Part shown: piece after piece, positions 43,346 to 55,276 of the stretch
Layout: the number at the start of each line of letters is the position of its first letter
How positions within the stretch are numbered: the first letter of the stretch is position 1
Source of the DNA: Fonsecaea monophora
Taxonomy: Eukaryota; Ascomycota; Eurotiomycetes; Chaetothyriales; Herpotrichiellaceae
Direction: 5' to 3'
Length of the DNA: 64,000 nt
Assembly: GCF_001642475.1 (NCBI RefSeq)
Contig: NW_019173953.1
Location: 248,001-312,000, forward strand
Translations under genes and position numbers: made by a program
Notes under the pieces: model-generated
The model's database searches: none
What the model was told of the DNA's origin: nothing
Seen by the model: only the letters and a program-made list of their open reading frames with translations

Positions 43346-46300
43346 TATCTAATGCCCGTACCGGTATCTCTCAGATGGAGTGGTCCCCAATACTTACTCT
43401 CAGGTAAGGGTACTTTGTAGCAAAGGCCTGGAATGGGAGGGTTGTGTGGATCTAGAGGGCAGGGCGCGTTTTGCAAGGGGTGGGGGGGGAGGAGGGGCCC
43501 TTTCATCGATGACTTCGGCACTTCTGCCGGGAAATCGTGTAAGGTATTGTCGCCCTTCGCACCAGGAACTTAAGTTGGGGGCCGGTATAAATTGGTAGGG
43601 GGACAGCAATAGATATGGGGCTAGCGGGGCACGCTTCTGAACGATCCAATGGGAATATTCAATCCTGCTACCAAAAAGGGTTTGATGTCTTTTGTGCAGG
43701 GTCTCGCGCTAGGGTGATCTCCTCGACCAGTCGAGGTACTAGCTACAGAAACGGCTTTGCGTATTGGTACCGTACCAAGCTTCTTCGTTCTGCTTCTGGA
43801 AAGTCGCGGAAAAGAACAAAGGACCTACCTCGAACTTTACATCTTTAGTGAAGCGTTTCAGATACCAAATGAATTCAAATACTAATTTGGCCCTAAACAA
43901 CTGCCAGTCCCCGGGAGATGCGAAGACGGATTGTGGCCGTGCAAACTGCTCGCTATGAAAAAGGACCTCTTGAGGGGGATGGTGTGGAAAGCTGGGCGTG
44001 TGTTTAGCTCAATGATTGGTGGCTCAGCTCAACGGCTGGTTGACCTGATCGCTGCGAGCTGCGATGGGGTTCTGTGATCAAAGGATCGACGCGACACCTA
44101 CCAAGGAGGTCCTTTATTTTTGGGTTTCCTTTGTCAGCCATTCTTGAAGGCGATGCAGGGTGGGCGATCGTTGCGTTGGCGCTCGCACTAGGACAAGTGT
44201 TAGACGCTGCGGGAGCGCCGTGGCGCTGGCCCGCTGGTTGGCCGCTGGCTTCAGGCTGTCACGCTTCAGACGCTCGAAGCCTAGTTAGGCTCGCCCCCGA
44301 ATACCACAAAGGGCTTGGCGTACCAGGACGGACGGGGTCAAACGGTAATGATCCTTTAAGCTGTTTCTGGCATTGGGTCAGGCCTTAAGGCTGACGGGAT
44401 GATCTCGATCTCATTGGTGGAAAACCATGAAATCGCCGACGGGGTGTCGTTCCTCAATCGGGAAGTCGGGATGGGGCGGATGTGGGCTCAGGGCCATGCT
44501 CCTGCGTAATTAATTATGCGTTCCCGACGGCCAATGGCTCTTTGTTTTCTGGAACATTGGTCTGACGCTGTTTCTCATGCCTCCTATGCCTTGGGCTTAG
44601 TCCGCCATGCTCATGGTTTGATCGAAACAGTCGGCTTCTGCTATCGGGCATGGACGACCGATAAATTAAACTCAACGCGCCATTTGTAATTGCGCAGTCT
44701 CGTTTCCGCGATAGTTGGCCCAGATCTCGTTCATTAGTGGATGCTGCTTTTAAATCTGCTTGTTAGTACATCGCTGCTTTGATTCAAAAGCACCTGATAC
44801 TCTGTCGTCGTGCTCCTAATCACTGGCCACCTGCACATTGACAGGATGGGATGACAGAGCACCTTTGCGAGGATCCACATCTCTGACCACCTCATTCTGA
44901 AGATTGAGGGCTCCATCCTTGACCTCTAGCCACACAGGCATGTAACGTTGAGAAATCTGGAGAAGGTCCTTTTGATGAGGCGCGCTTCAACATCGTCCCC
45001 ACATCTGAGCAGCTACAGAACGGACCCGGTACCACCTCCCTGGAAACCAATGATCGCGGAGCTAGAGCCAAGAGCGAGTTCCAAATAAGGCAGGTCGACA
45101 TCTTAGGGCTGAGATGATTTCGTTGACCTATCTTTCTGCTCCCCATCAAGGTCAGCCGAGCGTCGGGTTGACCCAATAGAGCAGGAACGACTGGTCATGA
45201 AGGTGCGGTTCCGGCTGAGAAGCTCGGTATCGAATGCCCGGTAATGGCTTATGGAGCAAACCCGTTATACTGGCCATGTCTCCTTTCAAATCAGGACGGT
45301 GATGACCAAAAAGGCCACCGCCGATTTACTAGACGTTCCAAACGCCGGGCAATTTTTGAGGCTGGGAAATACGATCCAGAATACTAATGTCGAGAAGCCC
45401 CAATTGGGAAATCTCCAGGCGCACACTGAAGTATTTGAAATAGCGGAGGCGCAGGAACCCACTCGCCGCAGCCACACTGAAAATGGTAGCCACGGCCACA
45501 GGTAGGATGTCGGGGAATATTCAGTAAACCCAAGGATGAAACTGTGGTGGCTGGGGGAACGGCGAGCCGGCTTCGACATGGTTAGGTCCCGCGGGAAATT
45601 AGGAGGGCCACTTACCTAATGTTGCATGGATTTTCGTTGCTCAGATATCACAAAGTTATGCTGTGAGGTCATGCCATAGACAACAAGGTGAATCCCGGGT
45701 AGCCTGAAGATGGAGCTGCCAAATCAATGAGGAAGATTTCGTAGAAGTTGTGGGGGATAGGGCCTGCCAGCACGTTGATGGAGCATTACCAAGTCGATAC
45801 GCTCAACATGAGGGGGGAATAGGACGCCCGAGTTTTCAATCAAGATTGTCCTCCCGTATGCAAGCTGACATTGTGTGTGTGTATGCAGTCGCTTCTAGTG
45901 GCGACTTTTGCTGAATGATCAGACAATGGAGAGAAACCCAGCACCACACGGTGACACGACGACCCCCGAGACCACGCCATTAATCATCAGTCCAGGCAAA
46001 CCTGGGGTGGAAGCCTATTTGACAATTATGTCTCTCGGACTGAGGCAATTATGTCATTGCCAATGCTTGTAATTGCTGCTACTGTACGAGGAGACTTCGG
46101 TCTCCTCAATGACGTGCACAAGAGGTGATTGTGGGATACCTTTGTCGCTGTAATTCAAGAATTGTGCATCGGGGATGATCTGGATCGCTCTTGGAGGTGG
46201 TTTGGGGCATCAATTTGATACCCCAAAAGTAATTGTCACCCCATCCGTGAATCCCATAGGGATGGCCGGGACTGCGGCTTTTCCCGGCGACATTTGGACG

Positions 46301-48494
46301 CCGCGCACATCTGCGTGGTGGACCTTTAGACCATGGCTGCTGGAAACAGCAGCAGGCGTCCTGGAAAGAAATCCTCTGTCCATCCACCAGGTCGAGCAGA
46401 TTGCTCACCGGAGTATGGTCGTCAACACTGTACCAGTAGCACTCGGTAGAGCCTGTACCTGATAGGGATGGTAAGCGCGTCTAGTGCTGGCAATTAATTA
46501 AATCAGTGAGCGAGCTATGCTTCACGCGTACCCTGCGTGGTTTGGCACCGTATCTCGTTCATTGGGGGTAAATAATATGTCTGGGGAGCCGGGCAATCGA
46601 GCACGGCGCAGGAAACAAAAGCCGGGGGTATCAAAACAGAGGTGATTTCTGAAATAGACATGGGTATAGATTATGAGCTAGGGGCCCTTTTCCCCTAATT
46701 GTTGCGCAAAGTCCTGAAGTCGAAATGGCCTGCCAGATTCGTAGGGCGGTTACAACCCCCGGTACGTATCAAGAGGGATATTACTCAATTCGTCCAGAGT
46801 GCGGCCGCCAAGCTCGTTCTTTAGTATGTCCAGCGGGTCCCTCGTGGGCATAGGCGAATGGGGGAGAGACACCAAAGAGGTAAGGGTTGCAAGGACTTGG
46901 ATTCGCTTTGTGGTAGAATACGCACGGTAGGAGGGGCGCAGGCTGTTTTGGGAGCCGACTGCGGAACAAACCACAGAGCAGGATGAAACGAGGGTGGGAA
47001 TCTGAGCGGGAGGGATTAGGGGAGGTACTGCACTCAGTATGTTGAGAGTAACAGTTTTGTGCCGGTGTAGTGGAGGAGGTTGGTGGGAGGGGGGTGGGAG
47101 ATTGAGGTTGAGGTCTGTGACGGTGACGAGGTGCGCAATGGTCACGGGTGGAGGAGCAGGTTTGTTCCCGGGCACCAAAAGGGCTCGTGCATCGAGAAAA
47201 TGACCATGAAAGGCAGGTCACGAAGATCGGTACTTGGTAACCTGAGTTGCGGGAGTTCCGGGCATCGAGTCATCAAAAGACAGACCATGAAGATGGAATC
47301 TGTGCTCGGTGAACTCGGTGTGCTCGTAAAATTGCGAGCTCGAGTGAAGTTCTCGGAGATAGGCAAGGCACCTACCTACCTACTTCTCGGAGGCTGTCGT
47401 ACCCAGAAGTGAGTTAGGCTACAGAGGTGGTTGTTTGGAATAATGCTTGGGTTTCCCTAGGGCTCCGCCATTCCGGAGGGCCCTTTTGGTGATTACCTAC
47501 CTATTCGTACCTATTGTTCACCGACTCTGCCCAGTGAGTTGATTTCTACTCGGGGGCCCTTGGGCACTTGGAGGGGGGGAGAGAGAGAAGGGAGGGGGGG
47601 CGGCCTAGCTAACTCGTAAGTGCCCCAAGTGAACTCAATGCCTAGTGCCCACTAGGTAGGTACGAATAGGTACCGCCTACTGGTTCCCGGGCACTGGCCA
47701 CTGGCCACCTGCCACCCAAACAAAGGCGGGCGGACAGTGTCGGGAGCGACAGAGTGGCCGCTCGCTGCCTCAGTGCAGACCGACTTTCGCTATTCAGAGC
47801 AGCAAGGAGCTAACCCTCATGTGGTTAGGTAGGTTGCAGGGGCGCAGCAACTACGACGTTGCACCTCTCTGAATCTTCCCAAAATTCATCCTTCCATCAC
47901 TATTTCCGTCTCGTCCCGCCTCCTCGTTCGTCCACAGCCCTGTCCACCTCGCCCACTTCTCGCTCTCCCTCTCCTCTTCCACCAGCGTGGGCCGCGCTAT
48001 CCACACCCTGGTCAGGACCACCGTAGCATCCCTGTCACTTCCCGGGGCGGTCAAACATCCCTGGCTCTTTGTTCGCACTTCCATCTCCTCCCAAACGCCC
48101 CCCCTGTCGTTCCCGCCTCGCCGCCTCGCAGGGCCAGGGCTTGGTGGGCGGGCCTGGAATTGTCATGGGTTGGACACCACACCAAGTGTAGTAGGTAGGC
48201 ACAAAGGGAGCAAGGCATTTGATCGCACTCTAACTTGGACAGCAGCACAGCAACATGTGGCTCCAACGCCTTCAAGAGTGGAGTTGGAACGCACGCACCC
48301 CCGGTTGAACTTTTGTGTCCTTGTGCCCTCGATCCCCCTGCTGCCACCCACTATCCTCTATTCAGGTAAAGCGGTAATTTATGTTATATATCGAGGGACA
48401 TGGGTTTTGGGGCGTCCCATGCACCCAGTGTCCTGGCCATACATATGATTGACTAGTTTCCCTGATCACAAAAGAAACTATTAAGACCTTGAAC

Positions 48495-48515
48495 ATGCCC
48501 TCGCCTTTCATCTAG
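48495..48515 (+). promoter_or_regulatory. upstream micro-ORF of the bZIP gene
   Basis: A 6-codon open frame (MPSPFI, then TAG) lies 135 nt before the bZIP start codon, with no other ATG in between. If the transcript starts upstream of 48495, this micro-ORF could reduce or regulate translation, as known for GCN4/CPC1-type bZIP messages. The transcription start is unknown, so function is inference. Confidence 0.4.
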
Positions 48516-48650
48516 ATCTTCCTTCTTCTTGCCCAATATCAATCTCAAACAAGACTCGATCCCATCACTTTGCTCCAACACAAGCTTGGTCGCTGTGTTT
48601 TCTGCCTAGACATACACACACACACCTACACATATCCCCCCTCACCCATC

Positions 48651-49742
48651 ATGCATCGGAGTCACAGCTACTCCTACACCCACTCCCAAGCCACAATGGC
48701 CGGTCACTCTAGATATGCATCAACTCACGCCAGCAGCTCTGCCTTCAGCGCATCTGCGAACCCGAATGAGGATTGGACCAAGATCTCCGACCTGGCTGAG
48801 AGAAGACGCATCCAGAACCGGATCGCTCAGGTAAATAACATCACCTTTTTTTTACCGATGGATGGTCTTGGTCAATATCCTAACACGCCATACAGCGAAA
48901 CTATCGTAAGAAGCTCAAGAGGAGACTCGAAGATCTAGAGCGCCGCGCTGGGTCATCGTCTGCTTCGCCGGAACAACAGCACTCGGAACTAGTTACCACT
49001 CCAGCCAAGGAGACTTCCCAGAAACAAACTCAATCCATGGTCCGCCAGCCATCCAGATCAAGTGTGTCACACGAGGTGCCGAGAGCGTCACCAGAGATTT
49101 TGCCTTTGGATGACCATTCATCACTTTTTGACACTGCGGCTGGACGCCATCTATCGATCCATTCGCAACCGGCATTTACCTTCTCGTCATACCCTCCGAC
49201 CACAGCGTACCTCCAGTATGAGCACCAACAACACCCCACGTATGACAACACGGCCAGCTACTACTCGAATTACCAATACCAATTAGATGTGCCATCGTCG
49301 AGTCTGCCGCCGACGTTACCCGCCATGCTGCCCTCGACGTTTGGGAAGCAGGACCAGCTATTTGGAGACGACGACATGTTGAGTCCCTTCAGCATGAACT
49401 ATGCCTCGCTGGCCGGTCTAGAAATGCCCTCACATCAAGCATACTCGGGGGCTCATTCTCATGTAAATCCCACCACTTTCTTCTCCCGTTCATATTCCAG
49501 CCCACACGTCTGAGCAGCACAAAGAGAAAAGGCGGCTCAATTCCAAAAGAAATTCACCGGCTTTCAAATTACCAAAGTGCCCAGCTCAAATGCTGACTTC
49601 CTCTGGCTAGACACCACCTCTGACTGATCCATACTCGATGGATTCGGCCCACAACTCGCCCAACTACTTTGATGTCCCGCTCACGCCTGTGTCAAGGACG
49701 GCGAGCCCCAACTTTCAATTGTTTGACATCAGCTGCAAATGA
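48651..49742 (+). CDS. bZIP transcription factor
   Basis: Basic-leucine-zipper-type regulator of 292 aa in three exons: 48651-48830, 48896-49462 and 49611-49742. The introns (65 and 148 nt) have GTAAAT donors and CTAAC/CTGAC branch sites. Splicing joins RRRIQNRIAQ to RNYRKKLKRRLEDLE, restoring the basic region at residues 51-75. The zipper that follows is very short: one heptad-like stretch, then a Ser/Gln-rich region. This is typical of the NRIAQRNYRKKLK subfamily common in Pezizomycotina. The remainder is Ser/Pro/Tyr/Gln-rich and probably an activation region. The third exon encodes the C-terminus TPPLTDPYSMDSAHNSPNYF. An in-frame ATG at 48696 (M16) has a better initiation context and may also be used. 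A 6-codon upstream ORF precedes the gene. The target genes are unknown. Confidence 0.9.
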
Positions 49743-51402
49743 GGGCATGTTTGATTTTGTTATTTTGTGATTTGGCAAGCATCAACCGCTCATTGCCGTC
49801 CATACGGGCACCACGACAGGCGCCAAATAATTGGCACGACGGCTTCTACGACAGCTGCTATTTGCTTTCGAATGGCGCACGATTATGGGTGGAGAGCGAC
49901 CTTTTTGCATTTCTTGCCACGGACTGTGTTATGATTCACCTGGCTCAACGCCCAGTTTACCGAGAAAAGGTATTTAGACTCATATGGAGCCCTTCGATGG
50001 GCAGGCAAAGGGGGGTGGGAGGGGGTGGGGAGGAATTGATGTGACACCACGGAAGCTGCCAAAGCCAGCTGGTGGGAGGGGTGGGTAGGGGGGTGTTCTG
50101 GATACCAAATAAATGTAGCCATAACAGCAGAGGTACAAGAGCAAACAGGGGTGGAATGGTATGTCGAGAAAGTACCTCGTATAGTCCCCGACATCGACAG
50201 GGGGTTCAGCAACCCGATCGGGAATTCAAAACACTTTTTCAGTTCTGAAATGTATCGGTGACTATCATTCACCTGGTCGGCCTTTTCTGGTTAATTTGAT
50301 TCCTTTCTACCCATTTCAAATGTGACTCTATGCTGGAGATCAAGAAGCTGAAGGAAGAGACACCCACCACGCCCAGGATGCCACGCGGGAATACGATGCA
50401 CGCAACGGGCCTTGCATTCAGCCCTGCAAGCTGAATAGGGCAAGTGAATAGGGCAACCTGTCAGGTCACAGCAGGACGCCGCAAGCTACAACAAGACGAA
50501 ACTACCAGCCGCATCTCTGTGCGCCATTGCTCCATGAGGTTTAGCCACCTGCGCCTGAACACTGGATACGATACCAAGGTAAACCACAGACCTCGGGCTC
50601 TAGAGGGGAAAGAGAAGGGGAGAGAATACACACATACTCGGTACACATACACAAACGAGGGACACATACAGTCGCCGATTCCTCATCTCAAGCCAAACTC
50701 GTTCCCGTTCGGCCACAATCTAGTGCCGGTGTATCTATTCATCCTTTGCGTCTTTTTTTACGGCCTTTGCGCGCGTTCTCCGACACACCAAAAAAGAGAG
50801 TTTGATTAAACCCATCGATGCCGAGTACATTGTAGGGACAACGGGATGGATGTGGTTGAGGTCCTGAGAAATCTCCCCTTCTCCCTTTTTTGGGGGGGAG
50901 GGGGGGGGGGAATCAGAATCCTTCCTGTATCCCGACGGCCGCCCCTGGGAGAAAGAAAAAAAGAGGGAAACAATCCAACAAGGTCCAGTCCAGTCCAGTC
51001 CAAACAACACCACGCGCGCGCTCTTGTTTTGTGCGCAAAGGTCTAGAATTGAGATTGTGACCAGGGCACGTAGGGCAGCAGGGGGAGGGGGGCAAAAGGA
51101 GAAGGAAGGAATCAAGGGACCCTTTTTTTCTCTTGTCCTCTTTCTCTCTCTTCTGTGTGTCTCTGAATCCTTCGCATCCCCATGTGCCGGGCTGCATCTC
51201 TGGGAAAATCGCCATGATGGATTCATGGGAACCGCTAAGCCCGCGTCAAGTGCTTTTCGGGTTGAATATGTAAGCAAAGTTGTTATTTTGGACCACGGCC
51301 GAAGCACCATCCAGAGCCACCACTTTTTTTGGCCCTGTGGCGTGGCGTGGCTCCAACAAAGTGCCATGTACCTAATTCGGAAATGGATTTATTGCTAATT
51401 CT
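49743..51402. other. intergenic region between bZIP and CIA30 genes
   Basis: The 1.66 kb gap between two plus-strand genes contains G-rich and poly-G/poly-A patches (for example 50007-50035, 50889-50911) and no supported gene. A 210-codon open frame on the minus strand (50735-51367) is low-complexity and not believed. Confidence 0.5.
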
Positions 51403-52390
51403 ATGGCCGTTGAGGGCCTCCCTCGGGACTTTAGGGGCTGGCGTCTCCATCAATGGACCTCGAGCGACGATAGGGTTCGAGGCGGTAAATCACAGGTATG
51501 TGTCCAACACGTCCGACTACCCATTATGGCCTTTCTGGTTGCTTTTGGGGGTCAAGATCGCCGCCGTTGCACTTTTGCCTTGCGGTCGTCCATGTCTGCA
51601 AGCACGAGGACACTGTGAGGTGAGGTGAGGTGAGGTGGCTGGAGGCGGCGTCGGAAGTAAAAGTGCGCAAAGCTCATATGGGGTGATTCTTCTTCCGACA
51701 GTCCTTTCTGGAAAGCCGCGGTACGGCCGCCTATTTCCACGGTACGCTCGATATCACTGCTCTGGGCGGGGCAGGCTTTGCCTCCCAGCGGACTGTGGGC
51801 GAAGATCAACACTGGAACCTGGAATCCTTCGCAGGTATTGAGGTCTCGATCGATCTATCACGGTCCGACGACAATGTCTACACGCTGATCCTCAAGGATG
51901 AACTTCTTCCTCCCAACGCATCCGACGGCCGTGAACAAGCAACGGTATCTTGGGAGTATGACTTTTCCAAATCGAAGTGCCGACCCTTCCCCCAGATCGA
52001 CAGCTCTACCACCACCACGACCTCGTCTTACCAGTCTGTCTTTGTGCCATGGGACCACTTTAAACCCACATACCGTGGCAAGCTGGTTAACACACCCAAG
52101 AGTCTGGACCTGAGCAACATCAAGAGGGTCAGCATCATGATCAGGAGGTTTGATGGTTGGTTGCGGTGGATTGATTCGTCAGAGCTGACTGGTTTTTGCA
52201 CAGTTTCTTTGGATCACAGCACGGGGATTTCCACGTGCGCGTCCTGTCCCTCGTCGCGGTTGCGGTCTCGAGCACAAAACCCGCAAGGATGCCGTCAACT
52301 GTGGCGGGCAACGCAAGCGGCCACCAGAAAGATGCCCAAGTCGCCACCACTGCCGCTGTATCAGGAAATGGGAGAAGAGATGGAGAATAA
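51403..52390 (+). CDS. CIA30-domain protein (complex I intermediate-associated protein 30 family)
   Basis: Protein of 241 aa in three exons: 51403-51495, 51702-52147 and 52204-52390. Intron 1 is 206 nt (GTATGT donor, GACAG acceptor). Intron 2 is 56 nt (GTTTGA donor, CTGAC branch, CACAG acceptor). The spliced protein follows the CIA30 pattern throughout: WTSSDDRVRGGKSQSFLE, FHGTLDITALGGAGFASQR, WNLESFAGIEVSI, YTLILKDEL, VSWEYDF, VFVPWDHFKPTYRGK, LDLSNIKRVSIMIRSFFGSQHGDF. Family members assist assembly of mitochondrial NADH dehydrogenase (NDUFAF1), but many fungal paralogues are cytosolic and of unknown role. No mitochondrial presequence is visible here. The first ATG after an in-frame stop is at 51403. 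The C-terminal 45 residues are Ser/Ala/Thr-rich and poorly conserved in type. The gene is only visible once exons are joined. Confidence 0.9.
51615..51634 (+). repeat. (GTGAG)4 within CIA30 intron 1
   Basis: Four GTGAG units lie in the middle of the unusually long first intron. Each unit is itself a GT-starting donor-like pentamer, so it could offer decoy 5' splice sites or simply be a slippage product. Confidence 0.9.
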
Positions 52391-52609
52391 TGGCCACGAT
52401 GGATGGCCCACTGGATTTTGGGGAGGGGGCAAACAAGATGGAGAGACATGGACTTGAACACACCGTATTTCGTTCTTCTCGCCTCAAAGCTTCGTGGAGC
52501 GTTCGTCCAGAGCGATCACCTTGTTGTCCATCGGGTCCATATCCCATAGCTCAAAGCACTTACAGGTCTAGTCAGCGGACGGGTCACAAACAGTTCTCGC
52601 CATGATCAC

Positions 52610-52644
52610 CCCTTTGCCCTTTACCCTTTACCCTTTACCCTTTA
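52610..52644. repeat. heptamer array CCCTTTG + (CCCTTTA)4
   Basis: Five head-to-tail heptamers, four of them identical, lie 220 bp past the CIA30 stop codon. The unit resembles but is not the usual fungal telomere repeat (CCCTAA). It is likely a local slippage array. Confidence 0.9.
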
Positions 52645-53700
52645 CTCTGGTGACCAGTGACCACCCAACAAGTCCTGCGGCCCTTGCAGCCGTGACGGGA
52701 TTATCACATCGTCTTGTCACGGGCAAGTGCACAAGGGGAGACTGTGTCGGTTCCCACTTGCCAATGGGGGAGTGTTCAGAGCCCTTTGGCAGCTGTCGTT
52801 AATCAAAGGTGCGGCTCCGTGGCTGAGTAAGGTCATCATCATCTCCACTGGCTCGCAACGTGCAGAGCAAAAGGACATATCCGCCCATTTTTGGTCTGAG
52901 AAGTGGTGTACTCGACAAAACGATTGAGTACTCGTCACTCGAAATGGACCCTTTGAATTGAATAGTGAGAAGTGGGCAAGCAAGCAGAGAAGCACTACCT
53001 TCCTACCTACCTAGCTACCAAACTATACTGGGGCTTGACTTGACTCGACGTTACAATCCGCAGCGGGTCTTTGCTCTTTCAGCCTTTCAGCCTCTGGTGC
53101 CGCTGTGTCGCCGTCGTATGGTACAGTACCCAATACTACTACCTCAGGTACCTCAGGTCTGGTGCTAAGTGATCTACGAGTAGTAGTGCGAGTACGTACT
53201 ACCGAAAGAAGGGGGCGCGCTCGCTCTCTCGTTCGTTGGTTCGTTTGTTCGCTCGCGGGCTCGCTGGTATTTACCGAAACGGGTAATTTCTCACTCCGCG
53301 AAAAGCCAAACTCGCACGATGTTCCGGTTTGGCGTGGGCAGCCCTACCGAGTTTATCGCTGGCCATACAAGTTAGGTATACGCGGGCAAGGCAATGCAAG
53401 AGCGGGATATGCGTCCGACTAAGTCATCCCTTTGTATGTACGAGCCCACGAGGTTACTTGTTATTTTCGGCGGAGTTTACGAGGAATAACGACGGCCGCC
53501 AACCTACGACGAGGTAGATCAAATACTCTTTTCCGGAGTGGAAGAAGGTAGCATTTGGATTCTGGATACGCACTAAAACACGACCAGAGCATCACAAGTA
53601 CCACGTACTGGAGGTCCTGGAGATACCACTGCTTAGTGCCTCCTAGTAGTATGTACGAACAAATCCCCTTGCCTTACCTATCTCCGCCAAATGGCCGTGG

Positions 53701-53720
53701 AAACGAAACGAAACGAAACG
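53701..53720 (+). repeat. (AAACG)4 microsatellite
   Basis: Four perfect AAACG units followed by AGAAAGAAAG lie in noncoding sequence of the 8.9 kb gene-poor region. Confidence 0.9.
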
Positions 53721-54792
53721 AGAAAGAAAGAAGAGCCGCCTACCCTTTTGGGACGAACGTACTTTGAACTTGCACCTGCACTTGCACAGGCATAGTTGAG
53801 AAAGGGAAGAATCATGATACGTCAGAGAGTGCGTGTAAGTGTGTGTAAATGCCTCATGCCTCATGCCTCACTTCACAGGGACACGATCACCACTGCACCG
53901 CTGGCTGCACCGCCGCAGCGACCGCGACCGCACAAGGCTTCGTGCTGGACCAGTGAGAATGGGCAAAGAGCTGAAATCCACTCGAAAGAGCCGGTGAAGC
54001 GCAAAAAGGCTCCCCCCCCTGGTTCGTGTTCCCATGTTCCATGTTCCCACGTTTCCCAAAGGCAGGGCAAGGAAGGACGAACCCCGCCCTGACTAACGCT
54101 GTGCATGTGCAGCCAATGCAGACATACAGATGGAGATACATACAAACATATCACGAGGCTTTTGTGCGGACGAATATGAAATTGGGACGAGTGACAGGCG
54201 AGACAAGCGAGATACGACAAGACCCTACATAGAAATGCAAGGGTTTCTTTTTGTTGGATAGGGTTGGAGAGCAAGCAAGGCTAGGTCAGATTCCGGGGAG
54301 CGTCTAATCGTTCGATATACCTAATCGCGTCCGGAGCACCTACAAACATACTCGTGTGTATGCGATACAAGATCATACACTTACGCCTACCAGGTCCGTC
54401 TATGCGAGCAAGACCGAGTCGACCACACCATGAAACTAATCACTCAATAATAATAATCACAATAATATACCTACATGTACTCTGCACAGTAAGTATACTT
54501 GTAGGCACCAGCTCCGGGCTAGCTATATGTGCAGCAACGTTCATTACCAGACGATACATTACCGAATTATTAAGTATCGGAGGCCCCGGCCAGGCTAGCC
54601 AGGCACGCCAGAGCCACGGCACGGCGTCTTCTTGGAACGACGGTAACGCTGGGGGATTTTTTTGGGGGCCGATTTTGTTGCTGCCTCTGCATGAACCAAA
54701 TACGAGTAACTCCTAGTAGGTGCAAAGGATCTTCGGCAATCCCGTTGATATACGGAGTACGGACTACGGAATAGCCAGGTATTCATACAAGA

Positions 54793-54812
54793 ACATACAT
54801 ACATACATACAT
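54793..54812 (+). repeat. (ACAT)5 microsatellite
   Basis: Five ACAT units lie in noncoding sequence. A repeat of the same phase class, (TACA)5, lies at 42624 in the other gene-poor region. Confidence 0.9.
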
Positions 54813-55260
54813 GCCTTACGGGGAGGTGAGGAATCACGGAGACTGGGACGGAGGCGGTGCATTCGCTTTGGCATTCGCATTTGATGGCCCCCGAGGAACA
54901 TCGACAGAGACAGCGACAGTAACAAAGAATGTAAATTGCAAATTGCATAATCGTATTGCTAACCAACGGACAGTATGTCACGGTAGGCGTGATTGTCCAT
55001 CATCATCAGAAGCCAAGCGAGACGCGACGACTTGCTTCTCTGCGCCTCCCTCCTCGTGTTGGAATTTGAAATGGATTTTACAAAGGCTGGGTTGTCGTGT
55101 CGTGTCGGGTTGGGTTTGCGGAGATAAGGGGGAAATTAGAGGAAGAAGAAGAAGACGTCATGGGCAAGAAATAAATGAATGCCAAAGTCGGCCGTTTGTA
55201 GGTAGCGTAGATACGACGACGAGGTCGGTTTCCTCGTACCGTACTAACCTTCTACCGAGT

Positions 55261-55276
55261 GACTGACTGACTGACT
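55261..55276 (+). repeat. (GACT)4 microsatellite
   Basis: Four perfect GACT units lie in noncoding sequence next to several GGTAGGTACG words. Confidence 0.9.

Larger units (their letters stand above)
37994..48650. other. 10.7 kb region between two divergent regulator genes
   Basis: No gene is supported between the Zn2Cys6 and bZIP start codons. The segments 38.6-41.5 and 43.6-46.7 kb are of ordinary complexity. The segments 41.95-43.4 and 47.3-47.9 kb are packed with short tandem repeats and CCTACCT/AGGTAGG words. The longest open frames (41092-41949 plus, 40750-41352 minus) lack domains, intron signals or codon periodicity that I can recognise. No terminal repeats, reverse-transcriptase or transposase motifs were seen. 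Long regulatory regions, noncoding transcripts or decayed elements are all possible. Confidence 0.5.

Noticed and set aside
50735..51367. 210-codon minus-strand open frame upstream of CIA30
   Set aside because: It runs through poly-G/poly-A rich noncoding sequence and its translation is low-complexity with no family resemblance.
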